Shown here piece after piece: positions 26,719 to 35,535 of a stretch of DNA of 64,000 bases. This DNA is from Streptomyces changanensis (lineage in GTDB: Bacteria; Actinomycetota; Actinomycetes; Streptomycetales; Streptomycetaceae), in contig NZ_CP102332.1 of assembly GCF_024600715.1 (NCBI RefSeq), positions 2,294,001 to 2,358,000 on the forward strand, given 5' to 3'. The stretch's first letter is position 1. Every line of letters starts with the position of its first letter. The position numbers were made by a program, and so were the translations under genes. A model generated the notes under the pieces. It was not told where the DNA came from and ran no database searches. It saw only the letters and a list, made by a program, of their open reading frames with translations.

Positions 26719-28536
26719 ATGTGCGGAATCGTCGGTTACATCGGCAAGCGCGACGTCGCTCCGCTGCTGCTGGAGGGTCTGGCGCGGCTGGAGTACCGGG
26801 GGTACGACTCGGCGGGCATGGTCATCACCAGCCCCAAGTCCGGCGGCCTGAAGATGGTCAAGGCCAAGGGCCGGGTCCGTGACCTGGAGGCCCGCGTCCC
26901 CAAGCGCTTCACCGGCACCACCGGCATCGCCCACACCCGCTGGGCCACCCACGGCGCCCCGAGCGACGTGAACTCGCACCCGCACATGGACCCCGAGAAC
27001 AAGGTCGCGGTCGTCCACAACGGCATCGTCGACAACGCCGCCGAGCTCCGCGCCAAGCTGGAGGCGGACGGCGTGGTCTTCGCCTCGGAGACCGACACCG
27101 AGGTCCTCACCCACCTGATCGCCCGCTCGCAGGCCGAGTCGCTGGAGGAGAAGGTCCGCGAGGCGCTGAAGGTCGTCGAGGGCACGTACGGCATCGCCGT
27201 CATGCACGCCGACTTCAACGACCGCATCGTCGTCGCCCGCAACGGCTCGCCGGTCGTCCTCGGCATCGGCGAGAAGGAGATGCTGGTCGCCTCCGACATC
27301 GCCGCGCTGATCGCCCACACCCGTCAGATCGTCACCCTGGACGACGGCGAGATGGCCACCCTGAAGGCCGACGAGTTCCGCACGTACACGACCTCCGGCA
27401 CGCTGACGACGGCGACGCCCGAGACCGTCGAGTGGGAGGCCGCCTCCTACGACATGGGCGGCCACGACACGTACATGCACAAGGAGATCTCGGAGCAGGC
27501 CGACGCCGTCGACCGCGTGCTGCGCGGCCGCATCGACGACAAGTTCTCCACCGTGCACCTGGGCGGTCTGAACCTGGACGCCCGCGAGGCCCGCGGCATC
27601 CGCCGCGTGAAGATCCTCGGCTGCGGCACCTCGTACCACGCCGGCATGATCGGCGCGGGCCTCATCGAGGGCATGGCGCGGATCCCGGCCGACGCCGAGC
27701 CGGCCTCCGAGTTCCGCTACCGCAACCCGGTCGTCGACCCCGACACCCTGTACATCGCCGTGTCGCAGTCCGGTGAGACGTACGACGTGCTGGCCGCCGT
27801 GCAGGAGCTGAAGCGCAAGGGCGCCCGCGTCCTCGGCGTGGTCAACGTCGTCGGCTCGGCCATCGCCCGCGAGGCCGACGGCGGCGTGTACGTCCACGCC
27901 GGCCCGGAGGTCTGCGTGGTCTCCACGAAGTGCTTCACCAACACGGTCGTCGCCTTCGCGCTGCTCGCCCTGCACCTCGGCCGCATCCGCGACCTGTCCG
28001 TCGCCGACGGCAAGCGGATCATCGAGGGCCTGCGCCGCCTGCCGGACCAGATCAGCGAGATCCTGAAGCTGGAGGACGAGATCAAGGAGCTGGCCGCGGA
28101 GTACGCCGGCGCCAAGTCGATGATGTTCATCGGCCGCGTCCGGGGCTACCCGGTGGCCCTGGAGGCCTCCCTGAAGCTCAAGGAGATCTCGTACATCCAC
28201 GCCGAGGCGTACCCGGCCTCGGAGCTGAAGCACGGTCCGCTCGCGCTCATCGAGCCGGCCCTGCCGACCGTGGCGATCGTCCCGAACGACTCGCTGCTGG
28301 AGAAGAACCGGGCGGCCCTGGAGGAGATCAAGGCCCGCAGCGGCCGGATCCTCGCCGTCGCCCACCAGGAGCAGGAGAAGGCCGACCACACCATCGTCGT
28401 GCCGAAGAACGAGGACGAGCTCGACCCGATCCTCATGGGCATCCCGCTCCAGCTCTTCGCGTACCACACGGCCCTCGCCATGGGCCGCGACATCGACAAG
28501 CCGCGCAACCTCGCCAAGTCCGTCACCGTCGAGTAG
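26719..28536 (+). CDS. glmS: Glutamine-fructose-6-phosphate aminotransferase (isomerising)
   Basis: 605 aa, the usual length. It makes glucosamine-6-phosphate from fructose-6-phosphate and glutamine, the entry to peptidoglycan precursor synthesis. The N-terminal Cys nucleophile follows Met (MCGIVGYIGKRDVAPLLLEG). The glutaminase domain has GIAHTRWATHGAPSDVNSHPH. The two SIS domains contain ILGCGTSYHAG, AVSQSGETYDVLAAV and EAYPASELKHGPLALI, with the C-terminal LAKSVTVE. Streptomyces often have two GlmS copies, and this position next to adpA corresponds to the second copy as I recall. No glmS ribozyme or other 5' leader structure is evident. Confidence 0.96.
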   Translation: MCGIVGYIGKRDVAPLLLEGLARLEYRGYDSAGMVITSPKSGGLKMVKAKGRVRDLEARVPKRFTGTTGIAHTRWATHGAPSDVNSHPHMDPENKVAVVHNGIVDNAAELRAKLEADGVVFASETDTEVLTHLIARSQAESLEEKVREALKVVEGTYGIAVMHADFNDRIVVARNGSPVVLGIGEKEMLVASDIAALIAHTRQIVTLDDGEMATLKADEFRTYTTSGTLTTATPETVEWEAASYDMGGHDTYMHKEISEQADAVDRVLRGRIDDKFSTVHLGGLNLDAREARGIRRVKILGCGTSYHAGMIGAGLIEGMARIPADAEPASEFRYRNPVVDPDTLYIAVSQSGETYDVLAAVQELKRKGARVLGVVNVVGSAIAREADGGVYVHAGPEVCVVSTKCFTNTVVAFALLALHLGRIRDLSVADGKRIIEGLRRLPDQISEILKLEDEIKELAAEYAGAKSMMFIGRVRGYPVALEASLKLKEISYIHAEAYPASELKHGPLALIEPALPTVAIVPNDSLLEKNRAALEEIKARSGRILAVAHQEQEKADHTIVVPKNEDELDPILMGIPLQLFAYHTALAMGRDIDKPRNLAKSVTVE

Positions 28537-28577
28537 GCGGCGCACGCGCGGCCGCACCGCGCTCTCCGCACGCACCG

Positions 28578-28614
28578 GGCCCGGGGGCCGGCCGTCCTGG
28601 CCGGCCCCCGGGCC
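28578..28614 (+). terminator. Strong stem-loop terminator after glmS
   Basis: GGCCCGGGGGCCGGCC (28578-28593) and its exact complement at 28599-28614 form a 16-bp stem with a 5-nt loop, 41 nt after the glmS stop. It lies between convergent glmS and the esterase, so it may serve both. Confidence 0.85.
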
Positions 28615-28664
28615 GCGTCGTACCCGCGTCGGCGCGGGAGCGGGTGGGCGCGGGAGCGGGCGGG

Positions 28665-29927
28665 CTACCGCGCGTCGCCGTGGAAGTGCACCTCCGGGTT
28701 CTGCGCCGTCGGGCCGTCCAGCAGCGGCTGGGGCCGGCCGCGCAGGTGCCGGTCGAAGAAGGCCGTCGTGTACGCGCGCGTCAGCTCGACGGCCCGGCCC
28801 GCGGCGATCGTCGGCTGCGGCTGTTCGCCGGGGTAGGCCACGCCCAGCTGGTCGAAGAGGACGGGCACGTCGGAGAAGGTGAAGTGGTGCGCGCCGCTCA
28901 CGCCGAGCCAGCGCTTCCACCCGTCCAGGTGGCGCCACGCCTCGTCCCAGGTGGGGTCGCCGCCGCCGGGCAGGTGGACCTCGTCGTGCGTGCCGAGCAT
29001 GAGGAACGGCCGGCCCCCGAGCCCGCCCGCCGGTACCGGGTCGCCGAAGGACCCGTCCATGTTGACGCCCGCCCGCACCCGGTCGTCCTGCGCCATGACG
29101 GAGGCCGCGGCGGCGCCGCCGATCGAGTGCCCCGCGGCGCCTATCCGCTTCCGGTCGATCGTCCGGGCGTACCGCCAGGCCGGACGCGGCCCGGTCAGCC
29201 GGTCGACGACGTGCGACAGGTCCCGGCCCCGGTTGACGGTGGCCTTCCGCATGTCCTCCAGGGTCTGCGCCTTCTCGCAGGCGACACAGGTGAGCACCCG
29301 CCCGCCGGGGAAGACCGCGCCGGCCGCCTCGTAGGCGTGGTCGACCACGGCGACGACGTAGCCGCGGCTCGCGTACTCCTCGGCGAGGGTCGTCAGGGTG
29401 AACCGGGGGGCGCCGAATCCGGGTGACAGCAGGACCAGCGGGTGGCGTCCGCCCTGCGGGCGGGCGCCTGCCACGCTGTGCGTGAGGGTCGCGCCCAGCC
29501 GGGCGGCGGCCTCGGCGTCCTGGTTCCCGGCCGCCTCCAGCAGCAGCCGCGCCTCGCGCGGGTCGGCGTAGGGCGCGGGCGTGCCCGCCGCGGAGCGGGC
29601 GGGGTAGTACATGTCGACCATGAGCTCGCGCGGCCGGTCCGGTACCCAGGGGTCCTGGCGGGAGCGGTCGACGAGGTGGAGGGTGGAGCGCCCCACGGCC
29701 GACGGGCCGGTGGGACGGGGCAGGACCACTCCGACCGCCGCCCGTGAGTCGGGCGCCGTCTGTCGGAGCACCGGGGCGGTGGTGGCGGACGCGCCGGCGG
29801 TGAGCGCGGCAGCGGACGCGCCGGCGCCGGGGGTGTGTGCCTGGGCGGTCGGAGCCGTGGCCGTGGCGGCGAGGGTGGCGAGGAGGGCCGCGGCTGCCGC
29901 CGACCGCAGCGTGCGTGACGTCTTCAT
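28665..29927 (-). CDS. Secreted alpha/beta-hydrolase (PAF-acetylhydrolase-like esterase)
   Basis: 420 aa from ATG 29927. An in-frame extension to 30047 exists but lacks a signal sequence. The Sec signal (MKTSRTLRSAAAAALLATLAATATAPTAQA) shows it is exported. The hydrolase core contains HPLVLLSPGFGAPRFTLTTLAEEYASRGYVVAVVDHAYE and the nucleophile elbow GAAGHSIGGAAAASVM (GxSxG). An Asp (VNMDGSFGD) and a late His (SGAHHFTFSDVPVL) complete the catalytic triad. The closest known type is PAF-acetylhydrolase/dienelactone-like lipases of actinobacteria. Two Cys in LTCVACEK may pair. The natural substrate is unknown. Confidence 0.87.
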   Translation of the reverse strand: MKTSRTLRSAAAAALLATLAATATAPTAQAHTPGAGASAAALTAGASATTAPVLRQTAPDSRAAVGVVLPRPTGPSAVGRSTLHLVDRSRQDPWVPDRPRELMVDMYYPARSAAGTPAPYADPREARLLLEAAGNQDAEAAARLGATLTHSVAGARPQGGRHPLVLLSPGFGAPRFTLTTLAEEYASRGYVVAVVDHAYEAAGAVFPGGRVLTCVACEKAQTLEDMRKATVNRGRDLSHVVDRLTGPRPAWRYARTIDRKRIGAAGHSIGGAAAASVMAQDDRVRAGVNMDGSFGDPVPAGGLGGRPFLMLGTHDEVHLPGGGDPTWDEAWRHLDGWKRWLGVSGAHHFTFSDVPVLFDQLGVAYPGEQPQPTIAAGRAVELTRAYTTAFFDRHLRGRPQPLLDGPTAQNPEVHFHGDAR

Positions 29928-30472
29928 GGTCCCGACGCTAGGCGGCGGCGCGGGGCGCGGGCGTCGTTCCAGGGTCGCGTCCGTGTGCGACCGGAGGGTG
30001 ATCCACCGTGCACCCGGAGGCGGTTGACGAACCGTCGGATCCGGCACCCGAGGGAACGGCCGACGCGGGCGGCCCGCGGGCGGAGGGGCGTCCGGCGGGG
30101 CGGGGAGCGGCGAGGCCGGGGTGGGCGGCGGGCCGGGGGGCGGGGAGCGGCGGGGCCGGGGCGGCCGGCGGGCCGGGAGCGGCGGGGCCGGGGCGGCCGG
30201 GGACCCGGCGGGGGCCGCGGGGCGGGGCGGCGGACGGTCGGTGGCGGACGCCGGGGCGGGGGGCGGCGGGGCCGGGGACCTGGCGGGAGCGGCGGGCGGG
30301 CGGGGGCGGGGTGGGCCCGGCGCGGGGGCCCGTGGCGGGGTGGCCGGGGGAATTCCCGTCCGGACGGCCCCGCGGGCCCTGCCGGGCGGGGAATGTGGTT
30401 CATTATTGAATCAATAGCGCGATGGTCCGAAAGCACCCCGGAGCCGCCCCGGGGGAATGCGCCGCCGCACGG
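29928..30472. repeat. Gene-free G-rich low-complexity gap with one AT-rich palindrome
   Basis: No credible gene lies here. 30070-30330 is a degenerate array of GGGGCGGGG, GCGGCGGGGCCGGGG and GGCGGGCCGGGAGC blocks on the + strand, with many runs of four or more G, so quadruplex formation is possible. An AT-rich 13-mer, TATTGAATCAATA (30404-30416), palindromic apart from its centre base, stands out sharply. It could be a regulator site or an artefact of the gap. Confidence 0.6.
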
Positions 30473-30994
30473 TCAGGGAATGACGACGACGGGCCGCTGC
30501 GCGCGCCGCGCGAGACGACCGGCGACGGAACCGAAAATGCGCCCCGCAATACCGTGCGTCGAACCGACCACGATCGCGTCGGCCGCGTACTCGCGGCCGA
30601 CCTCCTCCAGCTCGTGGCAGATGTCACCGCCCCGCTCGACGAGGATCCACGGCACTTCGGACAGGTGGTCCGCGCAGGCGAGCTCCAGCCCCAGCACCTC
30701 GGTACGATGATCCGGCAGATCGACGAAGACGGGCGGTTCGCAGCCGGCCCACACGGTGGTGGGCAGCCGGTTCGCGACGTGCACGATGATCAGACCCGAG
30801 CCGGACCGGCGCGCCATGCCGATCGCGTAGGCGAGCGCCCGTTCGCTGGAGGTCGAGCCGTCGAAGCCGACGACGACGCCGTGCCGGAACGCGGGATCAC
30901 ACGCCTGGCGCGTGTCAGCCGCCGCCAGGGGGTCCACCGCCGAATCGGCGACCTGCCTGCGGTCGGCTGGTTCAGGGAATTCGTGACCGGCCAT
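30473..30994 (-). CDS. Universal stress protein (UspA family)
   Basis: 173 aa single-domain Usp. FRHGVVVGFDGSTSSERALAYAIGMA is the family N-terminal strand and Asp. The C-terminal DAIVVGSTHGIAGRIFGSVAGRLARRAQRPVVVIP holds the ATP-binding G-x2-G-x9-G-S-like loop (GSTHG...FGSVAG). About 30 residues before the domain are disordered and acidic. Usp proteins bind ATP and help cells through stress or low oxygen, with partners that vary. It is monocistronic. The 372 bp upstream (30995-31366) is intergenic, and I see no further gene there. Confidence 0.88.
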   Translation of the reverse strand: MAGHEFPEPADRRQVADSAVDPLAAADTRQACDPAFRHGVVVGFDGSTSSERALAYAIGMARRSGSGLIIVHVANRLPTTVWAGCEPPVFVDLPDHRTEVLGLELACADHLSEVPWILVERGGDICHELEEVGREYAADAIVVGSTHGIAGRIFGSVAGRLARRAQRPVVVIP

Positions 30995-31366
30995 CGGTGT
31001 CTCGGCGAAGAAGGTCCTCGTGGGAGGGGTTCAAGGGACGTCGCACGCGGAGCTGTGTCCGGGAATCATCTTCCCAACCCCATACCCCAAGGGTACGGCG
31101 CCACTCCTCTCGTGCCCATCGTCCGCCGCCGCGCACGCGGCGTTCCAGGGAGCATGCACGAGCCCGCCCCCGTACGCAACGCCGGTTGGCCCCTACAGGC
31201 GTCCCCCGCCCGGGCCCCGAACCGGCCCCGGCGCCCCTCGGCGCGGCCTCCCAGGCGCCCTCCGGAGCGTCACGCCGCACTCCCCGACAGTGACCGGAGC
31301 GCTCCGCTCCTCGTTTGGCAGCCAGGCCCCGCCCCGCCCGCCGTCACCCCGTGAGGGAGCCCTCGT

Positions 31367-32111
31367 GTGCACACACCCCAGGCAGGCTCCCGGCGCCACG
31401 CGGCGCCTCCGTCCACGCCGGGGCCGGCCTCCGCCGCCGGACGGGACACCGTCGCCGGACGGGACACCGTCGCCGGACGGGACGCGGTCGCCGGGCGGGA
31501 CGCGGTCGCCGGGCGGGACACCGTCGCCGGGCGGGACGCGGTCGCCCGGCGTGAAGCCTCCGCCGAACCTGACGCGACCGCCGGGCGGGACGCGTCCGCC
31601 GCCGTCGAGCGGGGGCGGTCGGCGCGGACGGCACGGCCGACCGGCCGGACGGAGCCGCCCCCGGCCGCCGCCACGGCGGGCGGGCGCAGACGTGGGGGTA
31701 TGCCAGGCGCACCCGGGGTACCCGATGTGCCGGAGGCACCCGCCGACGCGGCCGACGACGTGGTGCGGTGGGCGCCTTCAGCTGCGGCTGGTCCCCTTCG
31801 TCCTCCTCCTGTACGAGGAGTCGCTCGTGGCGGCCACCGGGACCGCGCTCGGGCTCGCGGCCGTGACGGCCGCCTGCCGGGTGGTGCTGCGCCGCGGCGG
31901 GCGGGGAACGGGGCGGGGCGCCGGCGCCGCACCGGGGCCGGCACGCGCGCACGGGGAACGGGGCGCACCGGGGCGGACGGTGCGGGCCGGGGAGTGCGCC
32001 GGGAGACTGAGGGCTTCGCACACTCGCACCCGTATGTTTTCAGCCAACTTCAGCAGCCCCGCCGTTCCTTGCCGGAATGGCCTGCGAACCCCCTTGCCAC
32101 CTGGGAGATAA
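31367..32111 (+). pseudogene. Small membrane protein upstream of adpA, repeat-bearing and twice frameshifted
   Basis: GTG 31367 has GAGGGAG about 8 nt upstream. The frame gives VHTPQAGSRRHAAPPST, then a repeat AGRDTV/AGRDAV from six or seven 18-bp units (31432-31560), then VPDVPEAPADAADDVVRWA near 31770. Sense continues as AFSC one frame on, and then as LRLVPFVLLLYEESLVAATG plus TALGLAAVTAACRVVLRR another frame on. Two single-base losses about 15 nt apart (31770-31790, both in G-rich text) would restore one protein with a C-terminal membrane segment. A hypothetical protein of this kind sits upstream of adpA in relatives as I recall. The stop at 32111 is that of the last frame and is uncertain. 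Confidence 0.5.
31432..31560. repeat. 18-bp tandem repeat, about 7 units
   Basis: Near-identical 18-bp units of the form CGTCGCCGGACGGGACAC recur, with exchanges of A/G and ACC/GCG between copies. The multiple-of-three unit keeps any overlapping frame open. In the + frame it encodes AGRDTV/AGRDAV. Confidence 0.8.
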
Positions 32112-32388
32112 GGGCCGCAGGGGCCTCGCGCACCCTACGCGGATGGGCCATGAGCGTGAGACGCACTTCCCTGCGGGGCCCTCCGGGTGAAACGCTTCGT
32201 GATCGAATGCTTCGCGCCAAGTTGCCTTGTCGACATAGTGCCGGATACGGAACTTGTCACGCCGGCAGCGCGGGACGCAGTAGATTCGATCATGACTATC
32301 GGAGAACGGGGTCTCGTGCAAAACCGAGGGGAAACGTGCAGGAGCGACAGGACCTAGGAGACGCGAACACCGAGGGGGGCTTAGCGTC
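32112..32388. promoter_or_regulatory. adpA leader/promoter region with AdpA-like sites
   Basis: This gap is less GC-rich than its surroundings, and adpA is known for long regulated leaders. Two 10-mers match the AdpA consensus TGGCSNGWWY at 9 of 10 positions. One is TTGCCGGAAT at 32069-32078, just before the gap. The other is on the minus strand at 32210-32219 (TGGCGCGAAG). They fit autoregulation, which is known for AdpA in S. griseus. The promoter itself cannot be fixed by eye. Confidence 0.45.
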
Positions 32389-33588
32389 ATGAGCCAGGAC
32401 TCCGCCGCACCGGAGACCGGACGCAAACTGTCCGGACGCCGCCGTCGCGAGGTCGTCGCCGTCATGCTGTTCAGCGGCGGGCCCATCTTCGAGAGTTCCA
32501 TCCCACTCTCGGTGTTCGGGATCGACCGCCAGGACGCCGGAGTTCCGCGCTACAGGCTGCTTGTCTGCGCGGGCGAGGAAGGGCCACTGCGCACGACCGG
32601 GGGACTCGAACTCTCCGCGCCGTACGGCCTGGAAGCGATCAGCAGAGCGGGCACCGTCGTCGTACCGGCCTGGCGGTCGATCACCTCACCGCCACCGGCC
32701 GAGGCGCTCGACGCGCTGCGCCGCGCACACGAGGAGGGCGCCCGCATCGTCGGCCTGTGCACCGGGGCCTTCGTGCTGGCCGCCGCCGGATTACTGGACG
32801 GGCGTCCCGCCACCACGCACTGGATGTACGCCCCGACGCTCGCCAAGCGCTACCCGTCGGTCCACGTGGACCCGCGGGAGCTCTTCGTCGACGACGGCGA
32901 CGTGCTGACGTCGGCGGGCACGGCGGCCGGCATCGACCTCTGTCTGCACATCGTGCGGACGGACCACGGCACGGAGGCGGCCGGGGCGCTCGCCCGGCGG
33001 CTCGTCGTGCCCCCGCGCCGCAGCGGCGGCCAGGAGCGCTACCTGGACCGATCCCTCCCCGAGGAGATCGGTGCCGACCCGCTGGCCGAGGTGGTGGCGT
33101 GGGCGCTGGAGCACCTCCACGAGCAGTTCGACGTGGAGACGCTCGCCGCCCGGGCGTACATGAGCCGACGGACCTTCGACCGCAGGTTCCGCTCGCTCAC
33201 CGGCAGCGCGCCGCTCCAGTGGCTGATCACCCAGCGGGTGCTGCAGGCGCAGCGCCTCCTGGAGACGTCCGACTACTCCGTCGACGAGGTCGCGGGCCGC
33301 TGCGGCTTCCGCTCGCCGGTGGCGCTGCGGGGCCACTTCCGCCGGCAGCTCGGCTCGTCGCCGGCCGCCTACCGCGCCGCCTACCGGGCCCGGCGCCCGC
33401 AGGGCGACGGGGGGCCGCCGTCGGTCGCCGACGCGGTCGTCCCGCCGCAGGCCGCGGGCCAGGGCCCGGGGCTGCGCCGGCCGACGGCGGGCGCGGGCGC
33501 CGGATTGGGCATGGACCCGGGCAAGCCGCACGCGGACGCCTTCGCGTCCGGGCGGGGCGCCCTGCCCGGCCAGCGCAGCGCGCCGTAG
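32389..33588 (+). CDS. adpA: AdpA/BldH, AraC-family master regulator of development
   Basis: 399 aa. The N-terminal DJ-1/PfpI-like domain (VVAVMLFSGGPIFESSIPLSVFGIDRQ, GLCTGAFVLAAAGLLDGRPATTHW) and the C-terminal AraC/XylS double helix-turn-helix (LAARAYMSRRTFDRRFRSLTGSAPLQWL ... AGRCGFRSPVALRGHFRR) are nearly identical to known AdpA proteins as I recall them. AdpA activates or represses hundreds of genes for aerial growth and secondary metabolism. Codon 135 (32791-32793, in AAGLLD) is TTA, so translation should need the bldA leucyl-tRNA, as in other streptomycetes. A perfect stem terminator follows and orn lies downstream. Confidence 0.97.
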   Translation: MSQDSAAPETGRKLSGRRRREVVAVMLFSGGPIFESSIPLSVFGIDRQDAGVPRYRLLVCAGEEGPLRTTGGLELSAPYGLEAISRAGTVVVPAWRSITSPPPAEALDALRRAHEEGARIVGLCTGAFVLAAAGLLDGRPATTHWMYAPTLAKRYPSVHVDPRELFVDDGDVLTSAGTAAGIDLCLHIVRTDHGTEAAGALARRLVVPPRRSGGQERYLDRSLPEEIGADPLAEVVAWALEHLHEQFDVETLAARAYMSRRTFDRRFRSLTGSAPLQWLITQRVLQAQRLLETSDYSVDEVAGRCGFRSPVALRGHFRRQLGSSPAAYRAAYRARRPQGDGGPPSVADAVVPPQAAGQGPGLRRPTAGAGAGLGMDPGKPHADAFASGRGALPGQRSAP

Positions 33589-33605
33589 GGCACGGCACGT
33601 CCCTG

Positions 33606-33658
33606 AGGGGCCGCCGGTGGGGGTGTGGGCACGACGCCACTCCCCACCGGCGGCCCCT
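33606..33658 (+). terminator. Stem-loop terminator between adpA and orn
   Basis: AGGGGCCGCCGGTGGGG (33606-33622) pairs exactly with 33642-33658 over a 19-nt loop and is followed by TT. It is 17 nt after the adpA stop and just before the orn start at 33672. The orn promoter or leader may overlap it. Confidence 0.8.
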
Positions 33659-33671
33659 TTAAGGTGGACGC

Positions 33672-34283
33672 ATGAACGACCGCATGGTGTGGATCGACTG
33701 CGAGATGACCGGGCTCTCGTTGACGGACGACGCACTCATCGAGGTGGCCGCACTGGTCACCGACTCGGAACTGAACGTGCTCGGTCAGGGCGTGGACATC
33801 GTCATCCGGCCGCCGGACGCGGCGCTGGAGACGATGCCGGACGTGGTGCGCGCGATGCACACCGCTTCCGGGCTCCTCGACGAGCTCGCGGGCGGCACCA
33901 CCCTCGCCGACGCGGAGGCACAGGTCATGGCGTACGTCCGCGAGCACGTCAAGGAGCCCGGCAAGGCGCCGCTGTGCGGCAACTCCGTCGGCACCGACCG
34001 CGGCTTCCTCGCCCGCGACATGCCCGGCCTGGAGACGTACCTCCACTACCGGATCGTCGACGTCTCCTCCGTCAAGGAGCTGGCACGCCGCTGGTACCCG
34101 AGGGCCTACTTCAACAGCCCGCAGAAGACCGGCAACCACCGGGCGCTCTCCGACATCCGCGAGTCCATCGCCGAGCTGCGCTACTACCGCGAGGCGGTCT
34201 TCGTCCCGCAGCCCGGCCCCGACTCCGACACCGCGAAGGCCATCGCGGCCCGCCACGTCCTGCCCACCGAACCCCTGGCCTGA
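33672..34283 (+). CDS. orn: Oligoribonuclease
   Basis: 203 aa DEDDh 3'-5' exonuclease that degrades 2-5 nt RNAs (nanoRNA), including pGpG from c-di-GMP turnover. Catalytic acids are visible in [13 protein letters not shown] (Asp and Glu), [16 protein letters not shown] (Asp) and [18 protein letters not shown] (His and Asp). Orn next to adpA is the known Streptomyces arrangement (ornA), where its loss slows growth and development. The start ATG 33672 leads directly into the conserved N-terminus. A short stem (34364-34383) follows before the tRNA gene. Confidence 0.96.
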   Translation: MNDRMVWIDCEMTGLSLTDDALIEVAALVTDSELNVLGQGVDIVIRPPDAALETMPDVVRAMHTASGLLDELAGGTTLADAEAQVMAYVREHVKEPGKAPLCGNSVGTDRGFLARDMPGLETYLHYRIVDVSSVKELARRWYPRAYFNSPQKTGNHRALSDIRESIAELRYYREAVFVPQPGPDSDTAKAIAARHVLPTEPLA

Positions 34284-34387
34284 CCCCGCTCCCACGGGTC
34301 CGGGAGGCCCCCAGGGAAACGCGTGCGCGAGCACCCTCCCGGACCCTGTACACTTTTTCTCGGCCGGTCGGAAAAACGACCGGTCGT

Positions 34388-34461
34388 GGTGGGTATAGCT
34401 CAGCTGGTAGAGCACCTGGTTGTGGTCCAGGATGTCGCGGGTTCGAGTCCCGTTACTCACC
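34388..34461 (+). tRNA. tRNA-His (GTG anticodon)
   Basis: The cloverleaf is readable. Acceptor GTGGGTA (34389-34395) pairs with TACTCAC (34454-34460). G at 34388 is the extra 5' G that marks tRNA-His and pairs with C 34461. The anticodon loop in CTGGTTGTGGTCCAG gives GTG. GGTTCGAGTCC is the T arm. CCA is not encoded. Confidence 0.96.
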
Positions 34462-34471
34462 CTGATCGATC

Positions 34472-34503
34472 AAGGGCTGACCTGGTAAAACAGGTCAGCC
34501 CTT
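34472..34503 (+). terminator. Stem-loop terminator after tRNA-His
   Basis: AAGGGCTGACCTG (34472-34484), loop GTAAAA, then CAGGTCAGCCCTT (34491-34503) is a perfect 13-bp stem ten nt after the tRNA. A second imperfect G/C stem spans 34562-34595. Confidence 0.85.
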
Positions 34504-34634
34504 CGTCGTATCCCGACTCCTGGCCAAACCGTGGCCACACGGACCCCACCTGACGGCGACGCCCCCGGCCCTCCCGACTGCGGGAGGTCCGGGGGTGCTT
34601 TCGTCATGCCCAGGCCCGCGTCTAGGCTGCGGCC

Positions 34635-35297
34635 ATGATTCACGCGGTGGTGTTCGACATCGGTGAGTGCCTGGTGGACGAGACCCGCGAGTACGGCACG
34701 TGGGCGGACTGGCTGGGCGTGCCGCGCCACACGTTCGCCGCGATGTTCGGCGCCGTCGTCGCGCAGGGCCGCGACTACCGCGATGTCTTCCAGGTGTTCC
34801 GCCCCGGGTTCAACCTGTACGCCGAGCGGGAGGAGCGTGCGGCCGCCGGGCAGCCGGAGTGGTTCGGCGAGGACGACCTGTACCCGGACGTCCGGCCCGC
34901 GCTCGCGAAGCTGCGCGCGGACGGACTGTGGCTGGGCATAGCCGGGAACCAGACCGTGAGAGCCGGGGGGCTCCTGCGGGAGTTGTTCAGCGCCGACGTC
35001 GACCTGATCGGCACGTCGGACGACTCGGGTGCCAGCAAGCCGGACCCCGCATTCTTCGTGCGGGTCGCCGAGGCGGTCCCGTACGAGGCTGAGGAGATCC
35101 TGTACGTCGGCGACCGCGTCGACAACGACATCCGCCCGGCGGTGAAGGCCGGGATGCACACGGCCCTCGTACGACGCGGCCCGTGGGCAACGATCCAGTG
35201 GGATACCGATGAGGCCGTACAGCTGCCCACCTTCCGCGTGGGCAACCTCGCCGAACTCCCGCAAGCGATCACGGCCTTCAACGCGCAAGGGCGCTGA
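34635..35297 (+). CDS. HAD-superfamily hydrolase
   Basis: 220 aa. The nucleophile motif I is VVFDIGECLVDET (D-x-G-E variant of DxDxT/V). Motif II lies in LGIAGNQTVR, motif III Lys in DDSGASKPDPAFFVRVAE and motif IV in ILYVGDRVDNDIRPAVKAGM. In many HAD phosphatases the second Asp of motif I (DxD) is the acid-base; here it is Gly-Glu, so a changed or weak phosphatase activity is possible. It is the first gene after tRNA-His, in accessory DNA, and its 3' end overlaps by 20 nt the end of a convergent regulator remnant. Confidence 0.85.
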   Translation: MIHAVVFDIGECLVDETREYGTWADWLGVPRHTFAAMFGAVVAQGRDYRDVFQVFRPGFNLYAEREERAAAGQPEWFGEDDLYPDVRPALAKLRADGLWLGIAGNQTVRAGGLLRELFSADVDLIGTSDDSGASKPDPAFFVRVAEAVPYEAEEILYVGDRVDNDIRPAVKAGMHTALVRRGPWATIQWDTDEAVQLPTFRVGNLAELPQAITAFNAQGR

Positions 35298-35535
35298 GCG
35301 TCGTCCCCCACCCGTACAGCCGCTCGTCAAGGTCGCGGACGCACTGCTCGTGCTGCCATGGCGCCAGGGCTCGCCGCACCTCACGCACCCGCTCCATACC
35401 GGTCGCGTACCAGGTGGCGTCCAGTTGCACGAGCGCGCGAGTGGCGTAGTGGCATGCTTCGTCACGGCCCCCGCATCTTCGCCCTGGCCGTCTGAGCCTG
35501 CCGACGCCCGTGCCCCCTCCCGGCGACCCCGGCAC
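35278..35535 (-). pseudogene. C-terminal remnant of an XRE-type regulator (tentative)
   Basis: On the minus strand, the sequence before the stop at 35278 reads DEACHYATRALVQLDATWYA and then MERVREVRRALAPWQHEQCV ... GWGTTLSALAR. It looks like the C-terminal helical tail of a Streptomyces XRE/TPR-type regulator. No DNA-binding domain precedes it, and beyond about 35460 the frame has no coding character. It is most likely a decayed 3' fragment in accessory DNA. The rest of the gap up to 35709 shows nothing I can name. Confidence 0.4.

Noticed and set aside
29928..30047. An N-terminal extension of the secreted esterase
   Set aside because: The extra 40 residues (MPDPTVRQPPPG...) would bury the signal peptide; ATG 29927 places it at the N-terminus.
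30008..30409. A 133-codon Gly/Arg-rich frame
   Set aside because: It only reflects the G-rich repeat array; no start site, no conservation pattern, and all frames are open there.
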